Shown here piece after piece: positions 8,598 through 17,613 of a stretch of DNA of 64,000 nucleotides. The notes beneath the pieces are model-generated. The model did no database searches. It saw nothing but the letters and a program-made list of their open reading frames with translations, and was not told the origin of the DNA. The position numbers were made by a program, and so were the translations under genes. The stretch is from Oscillospiraceae bacterium. GTDB taxonomy: Bacteria; Bacillota; Clostridia; Oscillospirales; Oscillospiraceae. The stretch spans positions 59,944 to 123,943 of the forward strand of contig JAFTXW010000012.1 of the NCBI GenBank assembly GCA_017461445.1, written 5' to 3'. Positions within the stretch are counted from its first letter, which is position 1, and every line of letters starts with the position of its first letter.

Positions 8598-9944
8598 ATG
8601 AAAAACCGCAAACGTTTGGCAGCGATCCTGGCTGGGATCATGGCAGCGGTGATGCTGCTGTCGCTGATCCTGGGCCTGCTGCCCACCCCGGCCAACGCCG
8701 CTTCCTCCAGCGAGATCAAGAAGCAGATCAATGCCCTGAAGGAGCAGAAGGAAGAAATTCAGGCTCAGATCGAGGAAGTCAAGGCTCAGTACCAGGCCAA
8801 TGAGGACGAGATCGCCGATATCGTTGCCAGAAAAAATGTCATCGACCAGGAGATTGGCCTGCTCAGTGCCCAGATCGTCAACATCAATGAGCAGATTTCC
8901 TCCTTCAATGTGCTGATCGCCGACAAACAGGACGAGCTGGACAACGCCGAGGACCGGTACGACGAACTGAGCGCAAAGAATAAAGAGCGTGTCCGCGCCA
9001 TGGAGGAGGACGGCAGTGTCTCCTATTGGGAAGTGATCTTCAAGGCCAATAGCTTTTCGGACCTTCTGGACCGGCTGAATATGGTGGCGGAGATCGCAGC
9101 CTCTGACAGACGCCGCCTGAAGGAGCTGGGGGAAGCCGCTGACGCAGTGGAGGAAGCCCAGAGTGCGCTGGAACTGGAAAAGGCAGATCTGGAAGTGACC
9201 AGGACCGAGCTGAACGCTACCCAGGTAGAGCTGGACGCCAAGCGGGAAGAGGTGGATGCACTGATCCAGGAGCTGCTGAGCAAGGGCGAGGATCTGGAAG
9301 AGCTGGAAAAGGAATTCCAGAAGCAGAAGACCGAATTCCTGGATGAGATCGCCAAGAAGGAAAAGGAATACAACGAGGCCAAGCACCAGGAATGGCTGGC
9401 GTACATGGCTACTTATACCACCATTCCCCCTACTACCACTGCGCCTCCCACTACGACCAATAACGGTGGCACCACCAACAGCGGCGGCAGCTCCGGCGGC
9501 AGCACGAACACCGGCGGCAATTCCGGCGGCAGCTCCGGTGTCACATCCAATGCCACCTGGCTGGTCCCCTGCAGCTATCGGATGATGACCAGCCCCTTCG
9601 GCTACCGGAAATCTCCCACCGCAGGTGCTTCTTCTTATCACCAGGGCGTTGACCTGGCAGGCCCCAAGGGCACGCCCATCTACGCCACACGCACCGGTGT
9701 GGTCACCACCGCCCGGTATTCCAATTCTGCAGGCTGGTATGTATCCATCAACCACGGCGACGGCTTCTCTTCCATTTATATGCACATGGAAAGCTATGTG
9801 GTCTCCGCAGGCCAGGCGGTTTCCGCGGGACAGCTGATCGGCTATATGGGCAGCACCGGCATTTCCACCGGCTCCCATCTCCACTTCGGTATCGCTTACA
9901 ACGGTGCCTATGTGAACCCCTGCAACTATGTAAATCTTTCGTAA
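8598..9944 (+). CDS. EnvC/PcsB-like coiled-coil M23 peptidase (second copy)
   Basis: 448 residues with the same plan as the preceding gene: signal peptide (residues 1-34, ending PANAAS), coiled coil to about 270, a low-complexity T/P then G/S/N-rich linker (about 272-318) absent from the first copy, and an M23 domain with HQGVDLAGPKGTPIYA and HLHFG. AAGGAG lies nine bases before the ATG. It arose by tandem duplication; the linker could let the catalytic domain reach further into the wall. Confidence 0.85.
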   Translation: MKNRKRLAAILAGIMAAVMLLSLILGLLPTPANAASSSEIKKQINALKEQKEEIQAQIEEVKAQYQANEDEIADIVARKNVIDQEIGLLSAQIVNINEQISSFNVLIADKQDELDNAEDRYDELSAKNKERVRAMEEDGSVSYWEVIFKANSFSDLLDRLNMVAEIAASDRRRLKELGEAADAVEEAQSALELEKADLEVTRTELNATQVELDAKREEVDALIQELLSKGEDLEELEKEFQKQKTEFLDEIAKKEKEYNEAKHQEWLAYMATYTTIPPTTTAPPTTTNNGGTTNSGGSSGGSTNTGGNSGGSSGVTSNATWLVPCSYRMMTSPFGYRKSPTAGASSYHQGVDLAGPKGTPIYATRTGVVTTARYSNSAGWYVSINHGDGFSSIYMHMESYVVSAGQAVSAGQLIGYMGSTGISTGSHLHFGIAYNGAYVNPCNYVNLS

Positions 9945-9949
9945 AACCA

Positions 9950-9975
9950 TCCCACAGCCCGACCGGGCTGTGGGA
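9950..9975 (+). terminator. Hairpin, weak terminator
   Basis: TCCCACAGCCC / GGGCTGTGGGA is a perfect 11-base stem but lacks a good T-run, so it may only partly terminate or may protect the mRNA end. The S41 gene follows at once. Confidence 0.5.
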
Positions 9976-9999
9976 ACTCTTGCATGGAAGGTGAATATT

Positions 10000-11148
10000 T
10001 TGAAGAAAAAGATCCTGACGATCCTGTCTTATATTCTGGTGGCCGCAGCAGCATCCTTCTGGACGCTGCTGTTGACTGCGCCGGAGGAGCCGGAATATTC
10101 CAAGCTGGCCCAGTTGGAAGAAATTATCCAGGAAAAATACATTGACCCTGTGGACGAGGAAGCCATCGAGGATGCCGCCGCAACAGCCATGGTGGAGGCC
10201 CTGGGGGACCGGTGGAGCTATTATATCCCCGCCAGCGAATATCAGGCCTATCTGGAACAGATGGAGAATGCCTATGTGGGCATCGGAATCACCATCGTGG
10301 TGGCGGAGGACGGCACCGGGGTAGAGGTGATGGTGGTGGATGAAAACGGTCCCGCTGACCAGGCCGGTATGCAGGTCGGCGATGTGATCGTGGCCGTGGA
10401 TGGCACCCGAATCGGGGGGATGGACACTGTGGACATCCGAAACATGGTTCGGGGAACCGAGAACACCCAGGTGGAGATCACCGTCCGCCGGGATGGGGAG
10501 GAGCTTACCATGCCCATCACCCGGGCTTATGTTCAGGTTCCCGTGGCAACCGGCGAAATGCTGGAAAACGGCATTGGCCTGGTGACCATCAATAATTTCG
10601 ACACCCGCTGTACCGACGAGACCCTCGCCGCCATAGAAGCTCTGTTGGATCAGGGGGCGGAGAAGTTGATCTTCGATGTGCGCAACAATCCCGGCGGCTA
10701 TGCCAAGGAACTGGTGCAGGTGCTGGACTACCTGCTGCCTGAGGGAGAGCTGTTCCGAACCGTGAACTACACCGGGGCGGAGGCAGTGGACAAATCCGAC
10801 GCGCGCTGCTTGGAATTGCCTATGGCGGTGCTGGTGAATGCCGATTCCTATTCCGCTGCGGAATTCTTTGCCGCCGCCCTGCAGGAGTATGAGGCGGCTG
10901 TCATCATTGGCGAGCAGACCAGCGGCAAGGGCTATTTCCAGAACACCTATACCCTGGATGACTGGTCCGCAGTGGGCCTGTCCATCGGCAAGTATTTCAC
11001 CCCCAAGGGTGTCAGCCTGGAAGGTGTGGGCATCACTCCCGACATCCCTGTGGAGGTGGACGACGAGACCTATATGGCCATCTACTACGGTACCCTGGAG
11101 CCGGAAAACGATCCCCAGCTTCAGGCTGCCATTGAGGCACTGCAATGA
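10000..11148 (+). CDS. S41 family C-terminal processing peptidase (CtpA/CtpB type)
   Basis: About 382 residues: an N-terminal membrane anchor (LKKKILTILSYILVAAA), a PDZ domain (around GPADQAGMQVGDVIVAVDG) and the S41 catalytic domain with Ser in NADSYSAAEFF and Lys in EQTSGKGYF, the usual Ser-Lys dyad. It cleaves exported proteins outside the membrane. TTG at 10000 is preferred because AAGGTGA ends five bases before it; an in-frame GTG at 9970 would lie inside a hairpin. Its position after the ftsEX-hydrolase genes suggests processing of cell-wall or sporulation factors. Confidence 0.85.
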   Translation: MKKKILTILSYILVAAAASFWTLLLTAPEEPEYSKLAQLEEIIQEKYIDPVDEEAIEDAAATAMVEALGDRWSYYIPASEYQAYLEQMENAYVGIGITIVVAEDGTGVEVMVVDENGPADQAGMQVGDVIVAVDGTRIGGMDTVDIRNMVRGTENTQVEITVRRDGEELTMPITRAYVQVPVATGEMLENGIGLVTINNFDTRCTDETLAAIEALLDQGAEKLIFDVRNNPGGYAKELVQVLDYLLPEGELFRTVNYTGAEAVDKSDARCLELPMAVLVNADSYSAAEFFAAALQEYEAAVIIGEQTSGKGYFQNTYTLDDWSAVGLSIGKYFTPKGVSLEGVGITPDIPVEVDDETYMAIYYGTLEPENDPQLQAAIEALQ

Positions 11149-11149
11149 A

Positions 11150-11250
11150 ATAATGCAGAATGCAGAGTGCTGCGTGCAGAATCAATGATCCATCCGGGAA
11201 CCCGGCTACGGTCAATTCTGCATTTTGCACTCTGCATTCTGCATTCACAG
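11150..11250. repeat. Imperfect inverted repeat between genes
   Basis: Left arm AATGCAGAATGCAGAGTGC and right arm GCACTCTGCATTCTGCATT form a near-perfect hairpin of about 20 pairs, with a further pairing CCGGGAACCCGG in the loop. It is either a terminator for the S41 gene or a mobile palindromic element; no T-run is evident. Confidence 0.6.
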
Positions 11251-11323
11251 GACACCGGTATCCGTCTTTCTGTTGTGTTTTACCGGGAAATGTGGTAGGA
11301 TAGGGAAAAAGCGAGGTGGATGT

Positions 11324-12115
11324 ATGCAGTACGGAAATACAGAGGTTTTTCTTACGCCAGAGCAGCGGGAGGAGCTGATTGGCTCCCTGATGGGGAAAAG
11401 AGTGGAGGTCATGGTTGACCGGCCCATTGGGTTTGTTCATGTGACCAAGGGAGTGACCCTTCACTATACCATCAATTATGGCTATATCCCCGGCGTTTTG
11501 GGCGGAGATGGGGAGGAGCAGGATGTGTACATTCTGGGCGTAGACCGGCCCCTGGAATGCTTTACGGGCCGCATCATCGCCGCAATCCGCCGCCGGGACG
11601 ACAACGAGGACAAGCTGGTGGCAGCCCCGGAGGGGATGCTGCTGCATCAGGCCCAGATCGGGGAAACAGTTCACTTTGTGGAAAAGTATTTTGACAGCAC
11701 TATTGATTCCCTTCTGCGGAAATCCTGCGGCGTGATCCCTTACCGGGACACACCCCGGGGGCTGGAGGTACTTCTTTTGCTTCAGAGCAATGGCTGCTGG
11801 AGCTTCCCCAAGGGCCACATGGACGTGGGGGAAGCGGAGGAAGAGACTGCCCTCCGGGAAACCCGGGAGGAGACGGGGCTGGAAGCGGTGCTGCATCCCG
11901 GCTTCCGGGAAAAGGCCGAATATCCCATGGGCCGGGGGCGGTGCAAGCAGCTGGTGCTGTTCCTGGGACAGGTCAGCGGCGAGCCGGAAATAGAGGAACG
12001 GGAGATCCGAGCATACCGCTGGATGTCCTTCCGGGAGGCCAGGGAGCTTCTTTTGGAGGAACAGCATCCGATCTTAGACCGGGCGGAAGCCTGCCTGCGG
12101 GAGGAAAGAACATGA
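11324..12115 (+). CDS. Nudix hydrolase with N-terminal pyrophosphatase-like domain
   Basis: 263 residues. The C-terminal half has an intact Nudix box (GHMDVGEAEEETALRETREE, then TGL), so it should hydrolyse a nucleoside diphosphate linked to another group. The N-terminal ~115 residues resemble family I inorganic pyrophosphatase: NYGYIPG, then DGEEQDV and RDDNEDKLVAAP align with the family's YGxIP, DGDPLDV and DxxDDKIIAVP blocks. Some acidic metal ligands seem kept and others changed. The ATG at 11324 follows GAGGTGG. It overlaps the next gene by ATGA. Confidence 0.75.
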   Translation: MQYGNTEVFLTPEQREELIGSLMGKRVEVMVDRPIGFVHVTKGVTLHYTINYGYIPGVLGGDGEEQDVYILGVDRPLECFTGRIIAAIRRRDDNEDKLVAAPEGMLLHQAQIGETVHFVEKYFDSTIDSLLRKSCGVIPYRDTPRGLEVLLLLQSNGCWSFPKGHMDVGEAEEETALRETREETGLEAVLHPGFREKAEYPMGRGRCKQLVLFLGQVSGEPEIEEREIRAYRWMSFREARELLLEEQHPILDRAEACLREERT

Positions 12116-12774
12116 CCAGAAAAATCTTTTTGCTGAGCTTCGACGACGGTACCATCTGGGACAGGCCCTTTGTGGAGCTGCTGAACAAATACCATATCCC
12201 CTGCACCTTTAACTTAAATTCCGGGCTGGAGGATTTTGTCTGGGAATTTGAAGGAAAGCCCGTGATCCGCCAGCGTCTTGCGGACACCGTGGAGCAGTAC
12301 CGGGGCCATGAGGTGGCAAGTCACACCCTGACCCACCCCTGGCTCAATTCCCTGACACCCCCGGCCCTCCGGCGAGAGGTAGAGAAGGACTGCGCCGTCA
12401 TAAAGGAAATTTTTGGCCTGAAGGAGATTGGCTTTGGTGTGCCCTTCACCGCCTGCGGGGAGCGGGAGATCCATCTTATCCGCAAATATGTCCGCTATAT
12501 CCGCCTGTCGGAGTACGCGGATTCCTTTGCCCTCCCCGCCGACCCCTACCACATCCCCATTCACGGCCTGTACAACGACCCGGACATCCGGGAGAAAATC
12601 GCCCGGTTCGGGGAGAATGACCTGCCCGCGTCCCTGTTTGTAATGGCGGGACATTCTTATGAGCTGGAAATGCTGAACCATTGGGAGTATATGGAGGAGC
12701 TGCTGGGATATATACAGGGGTTGGGGTTTGAGACCAGGACGACCATGGATTTTGTAAGGGAGTTTTATCCATAA
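12112..12774 (+). CDS. Polysaccharide deacetylase (NodB) family protein
   Basis: 220 residues. SFDDGT near the N terminus matches the NodB DD motif that binds metal, and HTLTHPW matches the HxxxH motif. It lacks a signal peptide, so it may act in the cytoplasm or on a small substrate. It is translationally coupled to the Nudix fusion gene (ATGA overlap), suggesting a joint task. The substrate is not predictable. Confidence 0.8.
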   Translation: MTRKIFLLSFDDGTIWDRPFVELLNKYHIPCTFNLNSGLEDFVWEFEGKPVIRQRLADTVEQYRGHEVASHTLTHPWLNSLTPPALRREVEKDCAVIKEIFGLKEIGFGVPFTACGEREIHLIRKYVRYIRLSEYADSFALPADPYHIPIHGLYNDPDIREKIARFGENDLPASLFVMAGHSYELEMLNHWEYMEELLGYIQGLGFETRTTMDFVREFYP

Positions 12775-12775
12775 A

Positions 12776-12807
12776 AACATCCGGGAGCGGTTTGCTCCCG
12801 GATGTTT
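12776..12807. terminator. Bidirectional intrinsic terminator
   Basis: The perfect 14-base stem AAACATCCGGGAGC / GCTCCCGGATGTTT lies between convergent genes (deacetylase and nhaC-like). Confidence 0.8.
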
Positions 12808-12812
12808 GGTGT

Positions 12813-14117
12813 TTACTTCTTTTCTTTCACCAGGTAGATAGCGGCAAGGCAGCTGAGGAACAGAAGATAGGGATAGAACAGGTACCGCATGATCTCGAAG
12901 GCGGTGACGCTTTGGCCCATTTCGGTGACGGTGGACACGGCGACCAGCAGCTGGGCACCGTAGGGGATGATGCCCTGGAAGATGCAGGAGAAGGTATCCA
13001 GAATGCAGGCAGCACGCTGGGGGCTGATGCCATAGTCCCGGCTCATTTCCTTGGCGATAGGGTTCGCCATGACGATGGCGACGGTGTTGTTGGCGGTGGC
13101 GATGTCCATGGCACCCACCAGCAGGCCCATGCCCAGCTGTCCGCCATTGTATCCCTTGAAGAGACGTTGGATGAAGGCCAGCAGTGCGTCGAAGCCACCG
13201 TAGACCCGGATCAGGGCGCACATGGCGGCAACCAAAATGGCCACCATGCTGGTCTCAAACATGCCCGCGGCACCGCTGCCCATATTTGCCAGAAGCTCCG
13301 TTGCGGCAGTTTCGCCGGTGCCCAGCATGATCACCGCGCCGGACAGGATACCCACCAGCAGCACCACGAATACGTTGACACCAGCGATGCCACCTACCAG
13401 CACCAGCACATAGGGCAGGATCTGCAGCAGGCTGTATTCCGCTTCAATGGGGGCGATGTCCTGATGCATGGTCAGCAGGAGCACCAGCACCAAGGTAGCC
13501 GCCGCGGCAGGCAGGGCGATCCGGAAATTGCCCCGGAATTTGTCCTTCATGGCGCAGCCCTGGCCGTTGCAGGCGGCGATGGTGGTGTCGGAGATGAAGG
13601 AGAGGTTGTCGCCGAACATGGCACCGCCCACTACGGTGCCCACGCACAGTGCCAAGTCGAAGCTGGATGCCTGGGCCACCTCTACGGCAATGGGAACCAG
13701 CAGAGTGATGGTGCCAACGCTGGTGCCCATGGCGGTGGAAACGAAGCAGGCTACCAGGAACAGAACGGCCACCGCAAACCGTGCGGGGATCAGGGTCAGC
13801 ATGAAATAGGCCACGCTCTGGGCAGAGGAACGGCCTACCACACCCACAAATGCGCCTGCGGTCAGGAAAATCAGCAGCATGGTGATGATGTTTTTGTCAC
13901 CTACGCCCCGGCCCATGATCTCCAGCTTTTCGTCAAAGCCCAGAGCTTTGTTTTGCAGACAGGCCACCAGAATGGCCGCCAGGAAAGCGATGACGATGGG
14001 GATGTTGTAGAAGCCCATGTAGACATTCAGGCCGTACTCAAACAGCAGGCCCAGCCCTAAGTAGATCGCCAGAAACACGCCGATGGGCAGCAGTGCGATG
14101 GGGTTGCCCTTTTTCAT
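12813..14117 (-). CDS. Na+/H+ antiporter, NhaC family
   Basis: 434 residues with about 11 hydrophobic helices. The core block (STAMGTSVGTITLLVPIAVE, then VGGAMFGDNLSFISDTT) is characteristic of NhaC antiporters, which exchange Na+ for H+; some homologues exchange malate or tyrosine. The start at 14117 follows CGGAGGAG; earlier in-frame codons lack this. Confidence 0.85.
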   Translation of the reverse strand: MKKGNPIALLPIGVFLAIYLGLGLLFEYGLNVYMGFYNIPIVIAFLAAILVACLQNKALGFDEKLEIMGRGVGDKNIITMLLIFLTAGAFVGVVGRSSAQSVAYFMLTLIPARFAVAVLFLVACFVSTAMGTSVGTITLLVPIAVEVAQASSFDLALCVGTVVGGAMFGDNLSFISDTTIAACNGQGCAMKDKFRGNFRIALPAAAATLVLVLLLTMHQDIAPIEAEYSLLQILPYVLVLVGGIAGVNVFVVLLVGILSGAVIMLGTGETAATELLANMGSGAAGMFETSMVAILVAAMCALIRVYGGFDALLAFIQRLFKGYNGGQLGMGLLVGAMDIATANNTVAIVMANPIAKEMSRDYGISPQRAACILDTFSCIFQGIIPYGAQLLVAVSTVTEMGQSVTAFEIMRYLFYPYLLFLSCLAAIYLVKEKK

Positions 14118-14198
14118 TTTTTCTCCTCCGAAAATTCCGTGTTTTTTACAAATACCCTGTAAATTTAACACAATCTTTTGGGGAAGTCAAGAAAAGAA

Positions 14199-14221
14199 AC
14201 GGACAGCTCACCGCTGTCCGT
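14199..14221 (-). terminator. Intrinsic terminator of the GNAT gene
   Basis: The stem ACGGACAG / CTGTCCGT overlaps the stop codon region and on the minus strand is followed by TTTCTTTTC. Confidence 0.6.
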
Positions 14222-14777
14222 TCTGCCTATGCCATTCCTCCCGGGTGATACGGTATTGGGGTGCGTCATGCTGAACCCCGTTCTTTTCATATGCTCCGGG
14301 AGCAACACCCTGACAGGTCATGCCTGCTTTGCACATCACCGCCCCGGAGGCGGGATTTTCCGCAAAATGGTCGGCTTCCACTGCTTCCAGTTCCATTTCG
14401 GAAAAGGCGAAGGCAAGCACTGCCTTCACCGCTTCGGTGCCGTAGCCCCGGCCCCAGAAGTCCTCCCCCAGCATATAGGCGAAGGAGCAGGTGCCGCGGT
14501 CTTCATCAAAGCGCAGCAGGTCGATGATGCCGATGATGGCGTTCTCCTCCCGCGTTGTGATGGCCCAGCGGTAGAATTTCCCCGTTTCATAGCGGCTCAG
14601 AGCCTTGCGAATGCTCGCTTCCGACTCGGAAATATCTTTGTGGGGTACCCACAGCATGTGCTCCGTCACCCGCTGACTGCTTCCCAGCCGGGCAAAATAC
14701 AGGGGAACGTCCCCGGTTTCCAATTTCCGCAGCCGCAGGCGGGCGGTTTCCAGCGGGCGGAAGGGCGCGTATCTCAT
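14208..14777 (-). CDS. GNAT acetyltransferase, RimJ/RimL type
   Basis: 189 residues. The start TARLRLRKLETGD and the acetyl-CoA-binding stretch GRGYGTEAVKAVLAFAF are typical of RimJ/RimL-like GNAT enzymes, which acetylate protein N termini or small amines. AAAAGGAGG precedes the ATG. It is monocistronic between two terminators. The substrate is unknown. Confidence 0.8.
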   Translation of the reverse strand: MRYAPFRPLETARLRLRKLETGDVPLYFARLGSSQRVTEHMLWVPHKDISESEASIRKALSRYETGKFYRWAITTREENAIIGIIDLLRFDEDRGTCSFAYMLGEDFWGRGYGTEAVKAVLAFAFSEMELEAVEADHFAENPASGAVMCKAGMTCQGVAPGAYEKNGVQHDAPQYRITREEWHRQNGQR

Positions 14778-14795
14778 AGGCTTGCCTCCTTTTTT

Positions 14796-14823
14796 AAAAA
14801 AGGCGGGCCTGCGCGGGCCCGCC
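14796..14823 (-). terminator. Intrinsic terminator of the DUF975 gene
   Basis: The stem AGGCGGGCC(C) / GGCCCGCCT is followed on the minus strand by TTTTTT. Confidence 0.85.
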
Positions 14824-14830
14824 TATTGGG

Positions 14831-15832
14831 TTACATCTGGAAAATATTGCCCAGAACCGCGCCGCCCTCAGGTTCCTCTTTGGGACGGATGGATTCATAG
14901 GCCAGGGCGTAGGAAACCTCCACCCGGTTGCGGAAGAACCAGTAGACCCCCAACTGGGCCGCCAGAGACAAAACATAGAACAGGTAATAGCTGACGGTAG
15001 AGGAGAAGGGCTGGGAAATGTCCAGCAGTGCCAGGATCACGTCGCCGTAGCACAGCACGGCAGTCAGGGCGATCAGACCGTAGTACCACCAGTAGCCCAG
15101 ATCCATTTTGAAAAGAGCCAGCTTGTTGCCCCGCATCATGGCTTTGCTCTCCCGCAGAGCCTTCATGGCACCGTAGGAGGGTTTGTCCATCAGTACATAG
15201 TACACCATCCGGTAGCGGTAGGAGATGGGGATCATCAGGGCGACACAGCAGACCAGGCACAGGACAAACAGGGGAATAGAGGCTTGCAGCAGCTGCAGCT
15301 GCGTGGCTTCATCCATGGCGGCGATCAGAGCTTCCGGGTCAGATGCCTGGGCCAGCAGGGGCGTCAGCAGCTCGGTAGCGGCATTGGACAGGGGAGTGAA
15401 GGAAAAGATCATGGAAGCCAGGTAGAGGCCTGCAAGGCAGGCGCAGCAGTAAATGGCCGACTGGACCAGCATGGTGCGGATCAATACCCAGGCCCGTTCC
15501 AGGCCCATCTTCATGGACATGGGGGAGGCGTACTGGTTCCGGGCGATGCGCAGCATGGCGGCCATGTAGCCGAACTCTACGCACAGCATTACAACGCTTT
15601 GGAGGATGGGCAGGATGGTCTGGAAGGTGGAAAGGATGGAGCGGGTGCCCATGTTGCCAAGACCGCCCGTTTGGGAAATCTGGCTGCTCAGTATCGAATT
15701 GAAGCCGGTGACCAGCAGGGAACTGACGGCCAGAATGCCGCCGTAGATCAGCAGGATCCTCCCTGCGTCCCGGGCGTTTTCCAGCCGATGGGCGGCTACC
15801 TTCTTCAGCCGCTTGGGATTGCGAATGTCCAT
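14831..15832 (-). CDS. DUF975 family integral membrane protein
   Basis: 333 residues with about six hydrophobic segments. The block MPISYRYRMVYYVLMDKPSYGAMK-type (tyrosine-rich, then ALRESKAMMRGNKLALFKMDLG) is the DUF975 signature. Function is unknown in the family. GGAGG precedes the ATG. It is divergent from an XRE-TPR regulator across a 196-base intergenic region that may hold both promoters. Confidence 0.75.
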   Translation of the reverse strand: MDIRNPKRLKKVAAHRLENARDAGRILLIYGGILAVSSLLVTGFNSILSSQISQTGGLGNMGTRSILSTFQTILPILQSVVMLCVEFGYMAAMLRIARNQYASPMSMKMGLERAWVLIRTMLVQSAIYCCACLAGLYLASMIFSFTPLSNAATELLTPLLAQASDPEALIAAMDEATQLQLLQASIPLFVLCLVCCVALMIPISYRYRMVYYVLMDKPSYGAMKALRESKAMMRGNKLALFKMDLGYWWYYGLIALTAVLCYGDVILALLDISQPFSSTVSYYLFYVLSLAAQLGVYWFFRNRVEVSYALAYESIRPKEEPEGGAVLGNIFQM

Positions 15833-16028
15833 AATTTCCTCCAGTCTGAAATGAAATCAGAAATTCTTGATACAGGATGTTTGAAAGGGATACCATTCCT
15901 CATTTATCAATTACTACAGTTATAAACCAAACCGGACAAAATAGCAAATGAATTTTTTGTAACGGTGGAAATATGGGGGAAAATATGCTATACTGTGGGT
16001 AAATTTCAATTACCCGGAGGTGGAAAGG

Positions 16029-16841
16029 ATGGAGCTTGGGGAAAAGCTTCTGTGTGCCCGGCTTGAGGCGGGGCTGAGCCAGCGGCAGTTGTGCGGGGAG
16101 GAGATCACCCGCAATATGCTTTCCCAGATCGAGCACGGTACCGCCCGGCCCTCCATGTCCACCCTACGCTATCTCGCCGGGCGGCTGGGAAAGCCCGTCA
16201 GCTATTTTTTGGAGGAGGACGCGGTGGTGTCCTCCAATCAAAACCGGATGGCTCAGGCCCGCCGGGCTCTGGATGAGGGGAACTACGCCATTGCGGCGGA
16301 GACCCTGAAGCAGTACCGTGGCCCGGATGGGGTCTATGACCGGGAAAAGGCCCTGCTGGATGTTCTGGCCCGGCTGGGTATGGGGGAGACCGCGGCAGCG
16401 GAGGGACGGCAGGCGTATGCCAGGCAGCTGCTGACGGAGCCGGTTCCCGAGGGTGTCTATTGTGCCCCGGAGCTGGAACGCCGCCGGGTTCTGCTTCTTG
16501 AGCAGGTCCAGGAGACGGTATCCCCCCTCTGTGCCCGGCTGCCCAGCCTGGACGGGGAGCTGATACTGCGTGCCCGGGCAGCCCTGGAAAACGGGGAAGG
16601 GGAGCGGGCTGCCGCCCTGCTGGACGCGGCGGAAAATCAGGACACGGCTCAGTGGCAGCTGCTGAAGGGCCGGGCTTGGCTGTTGCGGGAAAACTATGCC
16701 GAAGCTGCCCAATGCTTCCACGCCGCCGAGGAAGCCTGCCCGGAGGAAACGGCTCCCTTGCTGGAACAATGCTACCGGGAAATGCAGGATTTTAAGAGAG
16801 CATATGAGTATGCCTGCAAGCGGCGGGGATCGTCGAAATAA
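16029..16841 (+). CDS. XRE-family regulator with TPR-like domain
   Basis: 270 residues. N-terminal helix-turn-helix (GEKLLCARLEAGLSQRQLCG, residues 3-60) followed by Ala/Glu/Leu-rich helical repeats that look like tetratricopeptide repeats. This layout is shared with Rgg/PlcR-like peptide-responsive regulators and with many clostridial regulators of unknown ligand. The ATG at 16029 is eight bases after CCGGAGG; a GTG at 16020 overlaps that site. TATACT at 15990 may be the -10 box. Confidence 0.8.
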   Translation: MELGEKLLCARLEAGLSQRQLCGEEITRNMLSQIEHGTARPSMSTLRYLAGRLGKPVSYFLEEDAVVSSNQNRMAQARRALDEGNYAIAAETLKQYRGPDGVYDREKALLDVLARLGMGETAAAEGRQAYARQLLTEPVPEGVYCAPELERRRVLLLEQVQETVSPLCARLPSLDGELILRARAALENGEGERAAALLDAAENQDTAQWQLLKGRAWLLRENYAEAAQCFHAAEEACPEETAPLLEQCYREMQDFKRAYEYACKRRGSSK

Positions 16842-16856
16842 AAATGCAGGGAATTT

Positions 16857-16903
16857 CAAAATCCCCCCGTGATATGTGCTGTGCTCGCCATATCACGGGG
16901 GGA
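16857..16903. terminator. Intrinsic terminator
   Basis: AATCCCCCCGTGATATG / CATATCACGGGGGGATT is a perfect 17-base stem with a 12-base loop, followed by TCTTT on the plus strand. Confidence 0.75.
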
Positions 16904-16951
16904 TTCTTTGGAAACCGTGCGGTCTGTTCATTCGGTTGGATTTGACCGGAT

Positions 16952-17308
16952 CTACTGACATCTGTTCAGAATATCTTTCAATTGAGATATCAGAACATCC
17001 TCCTGCCCGGCATATGCACCTTCTTCATAAACCAGGATATTCCATAAATTGCTGAGTTCAGCGGATAGTTCGGGATCGTCGCAAAGCTCGTGGGCCACCC
17101 AGATGTTGCTGGTGATTGCGTCCAATGCCCCCTCCAGAGAAAGCCCCTTGTCTTCAATCGTATCGATCGCAAAGGAAACATATCTGCCGCAACGTTGCAA
17201 TCTATCTTCCATGTGCTGCTTGTCGCTCATGTAGTCTCCAACAAAGAAGGAGAGCGCGGTTGCCGCAAGGAACAACAGGATCACCAATATTGCCCAGATT
17301 CTTTTCAT
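16952..17308 (-). CDS. Small membrane-anchored hypothetical protein
   Basis: 118 residues: one N-terminal transmembrane helix (residues 5-25, WAILVILLFLAATALSFFVG) and a mostly helical acidic domain. No family recognised. The ATG at 17308 follows GGGAGG; the frame extends upstream but without a ribosome site. Confidence 0.6.
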   Translation of the reverse strand: MKRIWAILVILLFLAATALSFFVGDYMSDKQHMEDRLQRCGRYVSFAIDTIEDKGLSLEGALDAITSNIWVAHELCDDPELSAELSNLWNILVYEEGAYAGQEDVLISQLKDILNRCQ

Positions 17309-17426
17309 GAAAATACCTCCCTTGCCCAATTTAGGTCTATAAATCCAATTCCATTATACATCAGCATCGGCTCCATTGCAAGCGGCTTCGAAAATTTTGG
17401 GGAAGCGTATACTTTCACAGCCTATA

Positions 17427-17479
17427 AAACAAAAAGATCCGAACCTGTTCCCGCTTGGAGAAAATCCGGTTCGGATCCT
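17427..17479 (-). terminator. Intrinsic terminator after tRNA-Leu
   Basis: On the minus strand the stem GATCCGAACC / GGTTCGGATC is followed by TTTTTGTTTT, just downstream of the tRNA gene. Confidence 0.8.
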
Positions 17480-17486
17480 GTTTGTT

Positions 17487-17573
17487 TGGTGCCGTTGACG
17501 GGACTCGAACCCGTACAGTGTCGCCACCGGGGGATTTTAAGTCCCCTGTGTCTACCGATTCCACCACAACGGC
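17487..17573 (-). tRNA. tRNA-Leu (UAA)
   Basis: 87 bases including an encoded CCA. Acceptor stem GCCGTTG / CAACGGC, anticodon loop CTTAAAA giving anticodon UAA, a long variable arm (type II) and T-arm GGGTTCGAGTCCC. Confidence 0.95.
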
Positions 17574-17613
17574 GGCTTCGATTATGATAGCATATTTTTC
17601 CCGGGCCGTCAAG

